This document shows, piece by piece, positions 50,899 through 59,072 of a stretch of DNA of 59,072 bases. Under the pieces are notes generated by a model. That model ran no database searches, was not told where the DNA came from, and was given only the letters and a program-made list of their open reading frames with translations. The DNA comes from Rhodothermus sp. (GTDB lineage Bacteria; Bacteroidota; Rhodothermia; Rhodothermales; Rhodothermaceae), in contig JAUZRN010000040.1 of NCBI GenBank assembly GCA_030950375.1, positions 1 to 59,072 of the forward strand. The letters are read 5' to 3'. Within the stretch, counting starts at the first letter, position 1, and each line of letters starts with the position of its first letter. Both the position numbers and the translations under genes were made by a program.

Positions 50899-52629
50899 AT
50901 GCACCGTTTGATTTTTACCATATTTCTCGGGTGGACGACCACAACCGCCATAGTTGCCCAGGTACCGGACACCTCCCAGGCCCTCCTACCCGACCTGGCC
51001 CCCCGCGAAGTGGAAATTCGAGGCACCCTGGAAATTGCATTTCCGTCGCTTCAGCGTCAGCCACTTGTTGGCTTCAATCCGCCCCCCCTGATTCCCCAGA
51101 TTCCACCGGACCGACAGCCCTACATCGAACCCTACCGACAAGCAGCCGCCTCGCCAGCTCCGGCGGCCCGCCAGCGGCCCCAACCGCCACCCATTGCGAC
51201 CATTGGCCGCGGCCATCCAGCTAACGGACTGTTCGAAAGCACGCTGGGACGCTACCTCACCCGTACGTTCAACGGCTTTCTGGAATATTCCCTGCACGAA
51301 AAGGTGACGCCTTATGCGGCCCTGATCTATACCGGTAGCAGCGGCTTTCAGCCATTTGCAGCGCGTCCAGAAGTGGCAACTCCCTACGATCTGCTTACGA
51401 CCCGAACCGGGGTGATCTATACTGGACGCCTTCAGGCCACGCTGGAAGTAGGCGGCGCCTTCCATAGCTACCGTCTGTACGGGCTGGTTCGCGAGCTTCT
51501 CTATAGCCCTCCCCGTCGCGAAAATCAGAACGGCTATGCGGTGTTTCATCTGGCTTCCGCCGTACAGGATGACCTGGAAGGCTATCTACAGCTGCGCCTG
51601 AGCAGTAGTCGTTACGCTACGACCTATCCGGCCGGCTTCTTCCGAAGAACCCGCGCGACCGAAGTAGCTACCCTGGAGCGTCGACTGGACCTGAACGGTG
51701 CCTTTAGCTATCCATTGGCTACCGGCACCTTGCATTTTGACCTGCAGGGCCATATCGCTGGCGTCAATCCGCAGGCATTTCTGGAGTCCGACGTACGCTC
51801 AATCGCCGTTGGCCTTGCCTGGCAGTTTGCTCCTGCGCCCACACTGCAGGTACAGATAGGCGGACGCCTGCTGGGCATGGAGGCCACGCCCACAGGAACC
51901 CGAGCACTCTACCTCTCGCCCCTTATCGAACTGACGCTGTTTCCGGCATCCGGCACCCGACTGTATATTCGCCAGCAGCCTTCCCTGCAGGCCTATCGCC
52001 TTGATGAATTACTCCAGGAAGTGCCTGTACTTGATGACCACCTCATACCTCAGCCTGCCCTGCGCAGTATCGATCTGGAAGCCGGCGGCGAATTCTTTCT
52101 TGGTGTATTTCGACTTCGGACGGCGGCTGGCTTTATCGAAGCCCCCCTGGAGCGGTATGCCTACCGGAGAAGGCGATCGTTTGCGCCAGTCGCTCCGGTT
52201 ACATGGCTGAGCTACGCCAGGCAGCGTCGCTTTTATATCGATGGGGAAACCTCCCTGACTTTACCCTCCGGCCTGCAGGCCTCCCTGGGACTGCGTTTCC
52301 AGTACGCAACCCTGGTGGAAACCCGTCAGCTCATCTCGTACGAACCGAACGTACAGGCGCACCTGCTTCTGAGTTACCGATTCGCCCGGCATCGGGGCTT
52401 TATCCAGGTACTTGGGCGATACGAAGGCGTTCGGTATGCTGCCCTGAACCATCAGTACCGGCTGTCGCCCTATCTGGATCTCGACCTGCTGGCCACTTAC
52501 CAGCTTACGCCGGCAATCGGCCTGGTTGTACGTCTGGAAAACCTGGCGCCTGCCCGTTACCGCACCCAATGGTTTGATTATCCCGAGCCTGCTGCCATCC
52601 TCAGTGCCGGCATGAGAATTCGCTGGTAG
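50899..52629 (+). CDS. Outer-membrane beta-barrel protein paired with the TPR protein
   Basis: A 576-residue protein with a signal peptide (about 1-20, IVAQ). A Pro-rich linker (about 60-105) is followed by ~450 residues of alternating amphipathic strands ending in Arg-Ile-Arg-Trp. The end resembles the barrel of TonB-dependent receptors (AIGLVVRLENLAPARYRTQWFDYPEP), but no plug domain or TonB box is present. It may be a porin or an assembly partner for the preceding TPR protein. No named family is assigned. Confidence 0.75.
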   Translation: MHRLIFTIFLGWTTTTAIVAQVPDTSQALLPDLAPREVEIRGTLEIAFPSLQRQPLVGFNPPPLIPQIPPDRQPYIEPYRQAAASPAPAARQRPQPPPIATIGRGHPANGLFESTLGRYLTRTFNGFLEYSLHEKVTPYAALIYTGSSGFQPFAARPEVATPYDLLTTRTGVIYTGRLQATLEVGGAFHSYRLYGLVRELLYSPPRRENQNGYAVFHLASAVQDDLEGYLQLRLSSSRYATTYPAGFFRRTRATEVATLERRLDLNGAFSYPLATGTLHFDLQGHIAGVNPQAFLESDVRSIAVGLAWQFAPAPTLQVQIGGRLLGMEATPTGTRALYLSPLIELTLFPASGTRLYIRQQPSLQAYRLDELLQEVPVLDDHLIPQPALRSIDLEAGGEFFLGVFRLRTAAGFIEAPLERYAYRRRRSFAPVAPVTWLSYARQRRFYIDGETSLTLPSGLQASLGLRFQYATLVETRQLISYEPNVQAHLLLSYRFARHRGFIQVLGRYEGVRYAALNHQYRLSPYLDLDLLATYQLTPAIGLVVRLENLAPARYRTQWFDYPEPAAILSAGMRIRW

Positions 52630-52690
52630 GCTTGGATTCTATGCCGCTTTGGTTGTAGTTTTAAGCGACTGAAGGTCAACCTATAAGCCC

Positions 52691-52897
52691 ATGGAGACCC
52701 CCACCCCTGAACAGGTAGCAGAAGCGCTTGCTGAGCTGGTGCAGGATGCCCTGATGCGAGGAGAGTCGGTACAGATTCCCGGACTGGGAACGTTTTACGT
52801 AAACCATCGCGGCAGCACAACCGAACGTCTGCCCGATGGCCGCGTAGTACTGCACCCGCCGTGTGATCTGCCTGCCTTTACCCCGGAAGCTTCCTGA
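52691..52897 (+). CDS. Short HU-like protein
   Basis: A 68-residue protein that keeps the core of an HU/IHF-like fold: two N-terminal helices (EQVAEALAELVQDALMRG), then the beta motif VQIPGLGTFYVNHRG and a strand ending CDLPAFTPEA. HU proteins have about 90 residues with a DNA-clamping arm; here the arm is short. It may bind DNA weakly or have a structural role. It lies 23 bases before the HU/SPOR gene and shares its domain type. Confidence 0.75.
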   Translation: METPTPEQVAEALAELVQDALMRGESVQIPGLGTFYVNHRGSTTERLPDGRVVLHPPCDLPAFTPEAS

Positions 52898-52920
52898 CCT
52901 GCCATTAACTGTGCGAACAT

Positions 52921-53958
52921 ATGCCCGAAGCCCTGATCAATCGGTTGGCTGAACGTCTTGGCTGCTCTCCGGAAGCTGCAGCAACCGCCCTGCGTCAGTT
53001 CGTCGAACAGCTTCATCAACAACTGGAACAGGCAGGGCAGGCCACTGTGGCCGGGCTGGGTCGTTTCATTCGGACGGAACAGGGTTTGCAATTTGAACCT
53101 GACACTTCACTGGCTCAGGCTGTCAACCACCGCTTTGCCGGTCTGGAGCCGGTTACTGTGGAACCCCCCGCTGCCCAGCCCTATCGAAAGACAGAAGTTG
53201 TGCCCCCTGAAGAAGAGCCGACCGAAAAGGCTTCGCCGTTCTACGAGGTAACAGGTGAACAAGAAGCGGAGCCAGCTTCCCCTGAGGCAACCGCCCAGGA
53301 AACCGAGCCAGCGGCCGAAGAACACCAGACAGAACCTGCCTCTGAACCAGCGCCGATCGACACCCCCCAACCAGCTCCGCAACCAGACGAGCCGCCACTG
53401 CGCCCTCCACGTCCACCGCGCATCCGCGTCGAGGAGCACCGACGCCGGGGATTGCCTGTATGGATTCCGGCTGCGCTCTTGATTGTCGTGTTTGGTGTGG
53501 TCGCTGTCTGGCTCCTGTTCTTTTCGCAGCCCTCACCCCGAGAAGCTGTTCCCCCTGCTCCGGTACGCGCCGAGACAGAACAGTCTCCCGCACCGGAAAC
53601 AACCGCGACCGCTACTGCTACTCCAGCCGTAACCGACACAGTCAGCGCAGCTACTGAGACGCCGCCTGCCGAAACGTCGGCTCCGGCGGCTCCTCCGACC
53701 AGCAATTATGCCCTGATCGTCGGCTCGGTAACCAGCCAACGTGCTGCTGAGCAACTTGCCGCACGCTTTCGCCGTACGCTGTCCGAGCACGGACTACCGG
53801 TAACCATCGTTACGGTAACCAACAATGGAACTACCCGGTACCGGGTAGCCGTTGGGCGATATCGTTCGACAGAGGAGGCCCTGACCGCCAAACGCCAGCT
53901 TGGCGAAGTGTTGCCTCCGGATGCCTGGGTACTACGGCTGCCTTCAACGACGCAATGA
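52921..53958 (+). CDS. HU-like/SPOR-domain membrane protein
   Basis: A 345-residue protein. Residues about 1-75 form an HU-CCDC81-like domain (GQATVAGLGRFIRTEQG). A long Pro/Glu/Ala-rich region reaches residue 180, one membrane helix spans about 182-202 (IPAALLIVVFGVVAVWLLFF), a second low-complexity linker follows, and the C-terminal SPOR domain (about 263-342; YALIVGSVTSQRAAEQLAARFRR, YRVAVGRYRS) should bind peptidoglycan with denuded glycans. This arrangement is common in Bacteroidota. The exbB start overlaps its stop by four bases. Confidence 0.9.
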   Translation: MPEALINRLAERLGCSPEAAATALRQFVEQLHQQLEQAGQATVAGLGRFIRTEQGLQFEPDTSLAQAVNHRFAGLEPVTVEPPAAQPYRKTEVVPPEEEPTEKASPFYEVTGEQEAEPASPEATAQETEPAAEEHQTEPASEPAPIDTPQPAPQPDEPPLRPPRPPRIRVEEHRRRGLPVWIPAALLIVVFGVVAVWLLFFSQPSPREAVPPAPVRAETEQSPAPETTATATATPAVTDTVSAATETPPAETSAPAAPPTSNYALIVGSVTSQRAAEQLAARFRRTLSEHGLPVTIVTVTNNGTTRYRVAVGRYRSTEEALTAKRQLGEVLPPDAWVLRLPSTTQ

Positions 53959-54686
53959 CCCTGACAATTATGGTGCTGTTACAAGCCGTCTCGCTACCAG
54001 CCGATACGCTTCAACCGATTACTTCCCCCGCTGCCACCATGTCGCTACTCGACATTCTGGTACAGGGCGGGTGGATCATGATCCCCATCGGACTCCTGTC
54101 GCTGCTTACCATTTACTTGATCGTAGAGCGGCTCATCACCGTACAACGCGCCAAGATTGATCCCCGCCAGATCATGGAGCGTGTGCGCGACTATGTAGAA
54201 GCCGGCGACATTCGAGGTGCGCTGGCCTATTGCGAGGCCCAGGACAAACCCATTACGCGTATTCTGCGCCGCGGGCTGGAACGCCTGGGCCGTCCTATCT
54301 CAGAAATCCGCGATGCTGTAGAAGCAGCCGGCAAGTATGAAGCTTTCGAGCTGGAAAAGCGCATGGATATGCTGGCCAGCATTGCGGGCATTGCTCCTTT
54401 GTTGGGCTTTCTCGGCACGGTCACCGGTATGATTGAAGCCTTTCAGCAGATTCAGAATCTGCAGGGCAACGTAAACCCCAGCGTGCTGGCCGGCGGTATC
54501 TGGGAAGCCCTGCTCACAACCGCGTTTGGTCTGGTAGTGGGCATTCTGGCCCTGTTCGGCCACAACTTTCTGCTGACACGTATCAACCGGCTTGTGAACG
54601 ACATGGAACGCTCCGCGACCGACTTCATCGACCTGCTCCAGGAGCCCGTGCCGCGCCCGCGCCGTCAGCCGGAAACGCTACTCTAA
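53955..54686 (+). CDS. exbB: ExbB/TolQ/MotA-family proton channel subunit
   Basis: A 243-residue inner-membrane protein with three helices: about 38-58 (WIMIPIGLLSLLTIYLIV), about 140-160 (SIAGIAPLLGFLGTVTGMI) and about 185-207 (LLTTAFGLVVGILALF). The second and third form the pore typical of the family. A 28-residue extension before the MSLLDILVQGGW start is probably a leader, as seen in Bacteroidota. It works with ExbD to energise TonB or Tol. The ATGA overlap with the SPOR gene shows coupling. Confidence 0.93.
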   Translation: MTLTIMVLLQAVSLPADTLQPITSPAATMSLLDILVQGGWIMIPIGLLSLLTIYLIVERLITVQRAKIDPRQIMERVRDYVEAGDIRGALAYCEAQDKPITRILRRGLERLGRPISEIRDAVEAAGKYEAFELEKRMDMLASIAGIAPLLGFLGTVTGMIEAFQQIQNLQGNVNPSVLAGGIWEALLTTAFGLVVGILALFGHNFLLTRINRLVNDMERSATDFIDLLQEPVPRPRRQPETLL

Positions 54687-54702
54687 AGAATCCCTGCAAG
54701 CC

Positions 54703-55116
54703 ATGCCGCTGGACTTTTCCACTGCACGCAAGCCGTTGACCACTTTTGCCCTGGCCGGACTGGCGGATATTGTGCTGTTGCTGCTCATTTTCTTTCTGTT
54801 GACCTCCAGCTTCATTCCCCAGTTCGGCATCCGGGTCAACCTGCCTCGCGTCGAAGCCGGCGCGCCCACGCAGGCGCAATATGTGACCGTTATCATTACC
54901 GAAGACGGCCGCTTCTACGTCGAGCAGCAACAGGTGGCTCGCGAAGACCTTCTCAGCACACTACGGGCAGTGAAAGGAGACCGTGCTACCCTGGTACTTC
55001 GTGCTGATCGTAAAGCAACCGTCGAACAATTTGCCTATGTAGCCAGCACGGCCAAAGCACTGGGCATGACCATTCTCATGGCTACTGAACGCCCCGACGT
55101 AAGCCCCCGTCGTTGA
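54703..55116 (+). CDS. exbD: ExbD/TolR-family protein
   Basis: A 137-residue protein with one N-terminal membrane helix containing the proton-path aspartate (Asp22 in GLADIVLLLLIFFLLTSSF), followed by a small periplasmic domain (VTVIITEDGRFYVEQQQV; LVLRADRKATVEQFAYV). It is shorter in its cytoplasmic start than ExbD of E. coli but otherwise complete. It follows exbB by 16 bases. The ExbBD complex can power the SusC-like receptor encoded at 12.7-15.6 kb. Confidence 0.93.
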   Translation: MPLDFSTARKPLTTFALAGLADIVLLLLIFFLLTSSFIPQFGIRVNLPRVEAGAPTQAQYVTVIITEDGRFYVEQQQVAREDLLSTLRAVKGDRATLVLRADRKATVEQFAYVASTAKALGMTILMATERPDVSPRR

Positions 55117-55119
55117 AGC

Positions 55120-56661
55120 TCAGCGCAAAAACCACGATTCGCGATCCAGGGAGCGATACTGAATGGCTTCGGACAGGTGCTCGGGGCGGATCTGTTCACT
55201 TCCGGCCAGGTCAGCGATCGTGCGTGCCACTTTCAGAATACGGTCGTAGGCCCGTGCACTCAATCCCAGACGGTGGATGGCCATTTTCATGAGCTGCTGC
55301 CCTTCGTTATCCAGTTTGCAATAACGGCGCACCAGACGCGCCGGCATCTGCGCATTACAATAAACCCCCGGCACCTCCCGAAATCGCTCCGCCTGCCGCT
55401 CTCGCGCTGCCACTACACGCGCCCGAATGGCCGCCGAGGGCTCTCCCTCCTGTTTCCGACTCAACTCCTCAAAGGGCACCGGCGTCACCTCAATATGCAA
55501 ATCAATACGATCCAGCAGCGGACCGCTGATCTTCGACAGGTAGCGCTGCACCTGAGGCGGTGTGCATACACACGTGCGTCGTGGATCGTTCAGGTGCCCA
55601 CACGGACAGGGATTCATGCTGGCCACTAACATGAACCGCGCAGGATATTCAATGGAAAAACGTGCCCGACTGATCGTAATACGGCCTGCCTCAAGCGGTT
55701 GCCGGAGCACTTCAAGCACCTGACGCTTGAACTCCGGCAACTCGTCCAGAAACAGAACCCCGTTGTGGGCCAGCGAAATCTCACCGGGCATAGGATGTGC
55801 TCCTCCCCCACAGAGCCCGGCATCCGAGATCGTATGATGCGGCGCCCGAAACGGCCGCCGGGCAATCAGCCCCACACCATCTAACTGACCACCCACCGAA
55901 TGAATCTTGGTGGTCTCCAGGGCCTCTTCAGGAGACAGCGGTGGCAAAATGGTCGGCAGTCGTTTGGCCAACATCGTCTTGCCGGCACCGGGCGGCCCTA
56001 CCATCAGCACGTTGTGCCCGCCCGCCGCCGCTACCTCCAGCGCACGCTTGACGTTCTCCTGGCCCCGTACGTCCGCAAAATCCACATCGTACGTCTGCGC
56101 CTCGGCAAACAACGCCTTGAGATCCCGCTGAAATGGCGTTCTCGTAACCGCCCCCGTCAGCAAATCCACGGCCTCCTGCAATGAAGCGACGGGATACACC
56201 TCCAAGCCCTCAACCAACGCTGCTTCCTCAGCGTTGGCCTGTGGTACGATCACGCCGCGACGCCCATCGCGTCGTGCCTGAATGGCAATGGGCAGGATCC
56301 CCCGTACAGGACGCACCTTGCCATCCAGTGCCAGCTCCCCAACGATTACAAATGGAGCCAACGCCTCCGAACTTGGACGTCCCTCGCTGGCCGCCAGTAA
56401 CCCCAGTGCCATGGGCAGGTCGAAGGCGGCCCCCTCTTTGCGCAGATCAGCCGGCGCCAGGTTTACCGTAATGGCCCCCCGCGGCAGCGGCAGACCGCTG
56501 TTGCGTAACGCCGCCCAGATACGATCTCGGCTTTCTCGCACTGCCCCATCGGGCAATCCAACCACCGTGTACCGCGGTAATCCTGACTCGATATGCGTTT
56601 CGATTTCCACGGGAATGGCCTCAATCCCCAGCGTTGTGCTGCTCCAGACCCGGCTTAACAT
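55120..56661 (-). CDS. YifB/ComM-family AAA+ ATPase (Mg-chelatase-like)
   Basis: A 513-residue protein. The N-terminal ChlI-like fold (about 1-170; [20 protein letters not shown]) is followed by an AAA+ core with Walker A GPPGAGKT (222-229), Walker [12 protein letters not shown], and the C-terminal helical lid. A cysteine cluster ([16 protein letters not shown]) lies between. In Proteobacteria ComM is a branch-migration helicase for transformation, so a role in DNA uptake or recombination is likely. ATG 56661 is preferred to an upstream start. It converges on exbD with three bases between. Confidence 0.93.
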   Translation of the reverse strand: MLSRVWSSTTLGIEAIPVEIETHIESGLPRYTVVGLPDGAVRESRDRIWAALRNSGLPLPRGAITVNLAPADLRKEGAAFDLPMALGLLAASEGRPSSEALAPFVIVGELALDGKVRPVRGILPIAIQARRDGRRGVIVPQANAEEAALVEGLEVYPVASLQEAVDLLTGAVTRTPFQRDLKALFAEAQTYDVDFADVRGQENVKRALEVAAAGGHNVLMVGPPGAGKTMLAKRLPTILPPLSPEEALETTKIHSVGGQLDGVGLIARRPFRAPHHTISDAGLCGGGAHPMPGEISLAHNGVLFLDELPEFKRQVLEVLRQPLEAGRITISRARFSIEYPARFMLVASMNPCPCGHLNDPRRTCVCTPPQVQRYLSKISGPLLDRIDLHIEVTPVPFEELSRKQEGEPSAAIRARVVAARERQAERFREVPGVYCNAQMPARLVRRYCKLDNEGQQLMKMAIHRLGLSARAYDRILKVARTIADLAGSEQIRPEHLSEAIQYRSLDRESWFLR

Positions 56662-56738
56662 GGCAGCGAATACGTGGCGCTTGTTCTTTTTCTGTAAGAC
56701 ACCACGAGCTGTTGTCTGCAACGCTCATTTTTCTGAAT

Positions 56739-56758
56739 AAACTTTTGCCGAAAAGTTT
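56739..56758. repeat. Perfect inverted repeat between yifB-like gene and nadK
   Basis: AAACTTTT-GCCG-AAAAGTTT in the 168-base divergent gap. It overlaps a short direct repeat (TTGCCGAAA twice). It could be a regulator site for either gene. Confidence 0.4.
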
Positions 56759-56765
56759 GCCGAAA

Positions 56766-56794
56766 TTGTAGCGATCTGTTGGCTTACCTGTACT
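56766..56794 (+). promoter_or_regulatory. Possible promoter of nadK
   Basis: TTGTAG (56766-56771), a 17-base spacer and TGTACT (56789-56794). The start would fall near 56801, very close to the GGAGG at 56799-56803, so the assignment is uncertain. Confidence 0.3.
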
Positions 56795-56829
56795 TTTCGG
56801 AGGAGCGCAAATGAAGCGGATTACCGGCA

Positions 56830-57702
56830 ATGATTTACGGTATCACAGGCAATACGCAGAAGGAGCAACTCTGGAGACCTGTTGCCCAATTGCTTCGGTG
56901 GCTGGAAGCGCAGGGCCTCGAAGCCCGTCTGCATCCAGCAGTAGCCAGGGGTCTGGTCGCGCGTGGCCTGCTCCCTGAAACCGAAGTAGCCTCCTTGAAG
57001 GCCCAGGACCTGGCCGCTGAAGTAGATATCCTGCTCTCATTTGGTGGGGACGGCACCTTGCTCCAGAGTGCCCACCTGGCAGGTCGCCGAGGCACGCCTG
57101 TACTGGGCATCAATATCGGCCGCATGGGCTTTCTGGCGGACGTGGAAGTAGAGCAGGTACGGGAAGCCATCCGGATGATCGAGGCCGGGAACTATCATCT
57201 GGAAGCCCGTATGGTCCTCGAGGCCGAGCTGGAGGATGGACCGCTTCCGGAGCTTCCCTGGGCCCTGAACGAATTCGTGATCGACCGCAGTGGTCTGGCC
57301 GGGTTGATCACGATCGATGTCACCGTTGACGGGGTCATCCTGAACCGTTACTGGGCTGACGGCCTTATCTTCTCGACGCCGACCGGCTCCACCGCTTATT
57401 CGTTGTCGGCCGGCGGGCCCATTGTATCCCCGGCCTGCGAGGTGGTCATCCTGACTCCGATTGCCCCCCATACCCTGACGCTACGTCCCATCGTGCTTCC
57501 TGCTTCGGTAGAGATCGAGGCGCGCGTTTATACCGGAGGTCAGCCCTACGTGCTGGCCGCCGACGGCCACAGTCAGCTTATCCACCGTGAAGGCCAGCGT
57601 ATCACCATCCGAAAAGCGGCACATACCGTAAATCTCGTCAAACTACCCGGCCAGCATTACTTCCAGACACTACGCACCAAGCTGATGTGGGGCGCTCGTT
57701 AG
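56830..57702 (+). CDS. nadK: NAD kinase
   Basis: A 290-residue enzyme that phosphorylates NAD to NADP with ATP or polyphosphate. The signature GGDGTLLQ (72-79), GINIGRMGFLADV, LNEFVIDR, the tyrosine/threonine segment TPTGSTAYSLSAGGPIV and the C-terminal DGHSQ are all present. Its ATG has only a weak Shine-Dalgarno. A strong GGAGG (56799-56803) instead precedes an out-of-frame ATG at 56811 that opens a 55-codon frame overlapping the gene. Its stop overlaps that of the LacI-type gene by four bases. Confidence 0.95.
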   Translation: MIYGITGNTQKEQLWRPVAQLLRWLEAQGLEARLHPAVARGLVARGLLPETEVASLKAQDLAAEVDILLSFGGDGTLLQSAHLAGRRGTPVLGINIGRMGFLADVEVEQVREAIRMIEAGNYHLEARMVLEAELEDGPLPELPWALNEFVIDRSGLAGLITIDVTVDGVILNRYWADGLIFSTPTGSTAYSLSAGGPIVSPACEVVILTPIAPHTLTLRPIVLPASVEIEARVYTGGQPYVLAADGHSQLIHREGQRITIRKAAHTVNLVKLPGQHYFQTLRTKLMWGAR

Positions 57703-58757
57703 CCGGCGGTCGGACGCTCAGTCGCCATGCGCACGGCAAACCGGCGCAGGTAATCCTCCGGCGTGATTAGCTCGGTTTTAAGCACCACCTGTCGGGGCTC
57801 CAATTTGTCTTCACTTTCAATGGCTTCAATAAGTAGTTCGACCGCCCGCCGCCCGATTTCTCGCGCCGGCTGGCGGATGCAGATATGGGGATAGACGTAA
57901 AATTCGTTCAATCCGCCTTCGCTGAAAGAAATCAACTGAATGCGGTCCAGCAAAGCCGGATCACGTTCCCACATGGCTGCCCGGATGCCCAGCGCTACCG
58001 GAAACGTAACGGCAAAAATCACTTCAGGCAGTTCCTTCCGCTGCAACAGGCGCTTGAACGCATAATAGCCATGCCATTCATCAAACCCCCCTTCGACGAT
58101 CCATTCAGGCCGAACCGGAATGCCGGCCTCACGCAATGCCGCCTCATAACCAGCGCGACGCTCGCGACCAATCAGTACCGTCGAGGGACCTGCCACGTGA
58201 GCAATCTTTCGATATCCTTTACGGATCATATAGGCAATGGCCTGATACGCACCTTCCCGATCATCCACAACCACACGACTGAACCCCCTTCCCTCAATAG
58301 CACGGTCAAAAAACACAAGCGGCACCCCCATCTGTTGCACCCGTTCATACACCTCACCCTGAAACGCTTGCTGTGAGACCGACACCAGGAGCCCGTCAAC
58401 CCGCATAGCCAACAGCCGCTCAATATGCTGACGCTCCCAATCGGCCCGCTCCTGCGAGACAGCCAGCACAATGCCATATCCACGGTGCATGGCGGTCTCC
58501 TGAATGGCCTCGACCACCGTCGCCATAAATGCGTACGTAATCTTTGGTACGACGACACCCAGCAGGTACGAGCGGCGCGACGAAAGCGATCGAGCCAGCA
58601 GGTCAGGTAAATACCCCATCTCGGCGGCGGTCTTCTTAACGAGCTCGCGCGTTTCTCTGGAGATGTCCGGATGATCCCGCAGTGCTTTCGAAACGCTCAC
58701 CTTACTCAGGTTCAGTCGCTCGGCTATGTCGGCCAGTCGAACCCGTTTTGTTGACAT
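57699..58757 (-). CDS. LacI-family transcriptional regulator
   Basis: A 352-residue repressor-type protein. The N-terminal HTH reads RLADIAERLNLSKVSVSKAL, followed by the hinge helix region LLARSLSSRRSYLLGVVVP, and then the two-lobed periplasmic-binding-like domain (VDGLLVSVSQ; VVVDDREGAYQAIAYMI; GRERRAGYEAAL). A sugar or nucleoside effector is likely, but no sugar genes are in view to suggest its target; they may lie beyond the window or include its own promoter. ATG 58757 is chosen; ATG 58772 is an in-frame alternative. Confidence 0.92.
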   Translation of the reverse strand: MSTKRVRLADIAERLNLSKVSVSKALRDHPDISRETRELVKKTAAEMGYLPDLLARSLSSRRSYLLGVVVPKITYAFMATVVEAIQETAMHRGYGIVLAVSQERADWERQHIERLLAMRVDGLLVSVSQQAFQGEVYERVQQMGVPLVFFDRAIEGRGFSRVVVDDREGAYQAIAYMIRKGYRKIAHVAGPSTVLIGRERRAGYEAALREAGIPVRPEWIVEGGFDEWHGYYAFKRLLQRKELPEVIFAVTFPVALGIRAAMWERDPALLDRIQLISFSEGGLNEFYVYPHICIRQPAREIGRRAVELLIEAIESEDKLEPRQVVLKTELITPEDYLRRFAVRMATERPTAG

Positions 58758-58952
58758 AGACAGGCATGCCATTGGTTCTGCTTTACCATTATATGAAATT
58801 TACCACTACAGTTGCGGCAGATGCTAATGGAATCTGTGCCCCTGCTGCGCTCATAGCGCCGGCCTTCCCCATACCACCTGATCGAAATGCACTACATGAG
58901 GAGGCAACGGCTTTCAAACCTTCGTGAAACCCACAGGCCAACGCAACGTTTG

Positions 58953-58982
58953 TTGCCTCTGGCAGCCCAGTCGGTGTATATT
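58953..58982 (+). promoter_or_regulatory. Promoter of tRNA-Phe
   Basis: TTGCCT (58953-58958), an 18-base spacer and TATATT (58977-58982), ending 14 bases before the mature tRNA. The -10 region read as TATATTTG also matches the Bacteroidota consensus TAnnTTTG. Confidence 0.65.
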
Positions 58983-58996
58983 TGAGTCCGCTGGCT

Positions 58997-59069
58997 GGTC
59001 AGGTAGCTCAGTTGGTAGAGCACGGGACTGAAAATCCCGGTGTCGGCGGTTCGATTCCGCCCCTGACCA
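58997..59069 (+). tRNA. tRNA-Phe (anticodon GAA)
   Basis: A 73-base cloverleaf. The acceptor GGTCAGG pairs with CCTGACC. A D-arm with GCTC/GAGC, an anticodon stem CGGGA/TCCCG with loop CTGAAAA (GAA anticodon), and a T-arm GGCGG/CCGCC with loop TTCGATT complete it. The CCA end is not encoded; the next bases are CTT. All stems are fully paired. Confidence 0.96.
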
Positions 59070-59072
59070 CTT

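Noticed and set aside
52640-52690. A promoter with TTTTAA and TATAAG before the short HU-like gene
   Set aside because: The -10 box would lie only three bases before the ATG, requiring a leaderless message, and the -35 match is poor.
58911-58940. A parS-like half site (TTCGTGAAAC)
   Set aside because: Only one half of the palindrome is present, and it is far from the orphan ParA gene.
1-59072. CRISPR arrays, insertion sequences, prophage or integron features
   Set aside because: No regularly spaced repeats, transposase or integrase-like protein, or phage structural gene could be found in either strand.

Overview
The window is GC-rich, densely packed bacterial DNA. It most likely comes from the Bacteroidota/Rhodothermota side of the tree, and a Rhodothermus-like thermophile is my inference. 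The reasons are a SusC/SusD outer-membrane pair, several outer-membrane barrels and lipoproteins, tandem HU-like/SPOR proteins of Bacteroidota type, a TAnnTTTG-like -7 box before the tRNA gene, and gene ends that nearly always touch or overlap. No rRNA, CRISPR array, insertion sequence or phage gene was seen. One tRNA (Phe, GAA) ends the window.

Layout. 1-4.8 kb: the end of an unknown gene, then a minus-strand operon of a membrane multihaem cytochrome, an FG-GAP/ASPIC-UnbV protein and a TPR lipoprotein. 5.0-5.8 kb: a decayed MacB-like ABC permease pseudogene. 5.9-7.5 kb: glnA with a clear promoter and terminator. 7.5-15.6 kb: a minus-strand surface cluster (SusC, SusD, a BNR-repeat exoprotein and a lipoprotein). 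15.7-20.0 kb: a lipoprotein hydrolase, then a TPP enzyme and FAD dehydrogenase pair. 20.1-26.4 kb: nth, a YraN-like protein, a SAM hydrolase coupled to a membrane-anchored sigma-like protein, a histidine kinase, a single CBM48 domain protein and a beta-lactamase-fold pseudoenzyme.

26.5-38.7 kb is the most interesting part, an acetate-uptake and signalling island. It holds a porin, a DUF4212 small subunit and a VC_2705-type sodium/solute symporter in one operon. acs (acetyl-CoA synthetase) lies upstream. A tightly coupled five-gene operon follows: an ArsR-type regulator, a small membrane protein, a CrbS-like symporter-kinase fusion, a stand-alone CheY-like receiver, and a PAS + DHp protein whose ATPase half is degenerate. 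Divergent from it is a membrane-tethered PAS/DnaQ-like exonuclease. This resembles the CrbS/CrbR acetate switch of Proteobacteria, but the receiver has no DNA-binding output.

38.7-47.7 kb: housekeeping and metabolism (ParA-like ATPase, lnt, maf, a glutamine amidotransferase, the agmatine-to-putrescine pair aguB/aguA, an HDOD protein, folB, a PfkB kinase, two DUF883-like membrane helical proteins). 47.9-55.1 kb: an envelope cluster (a 1000-residue TPR protein, a beta-barrel protein, two HU-like proteins of which one carries a SPOR domain, ExbB and ExbD). 55.1-59.1 kb: a YifB/ComM-type ATPase, nadK, a LacI-type regulator and tRNA-Phe.
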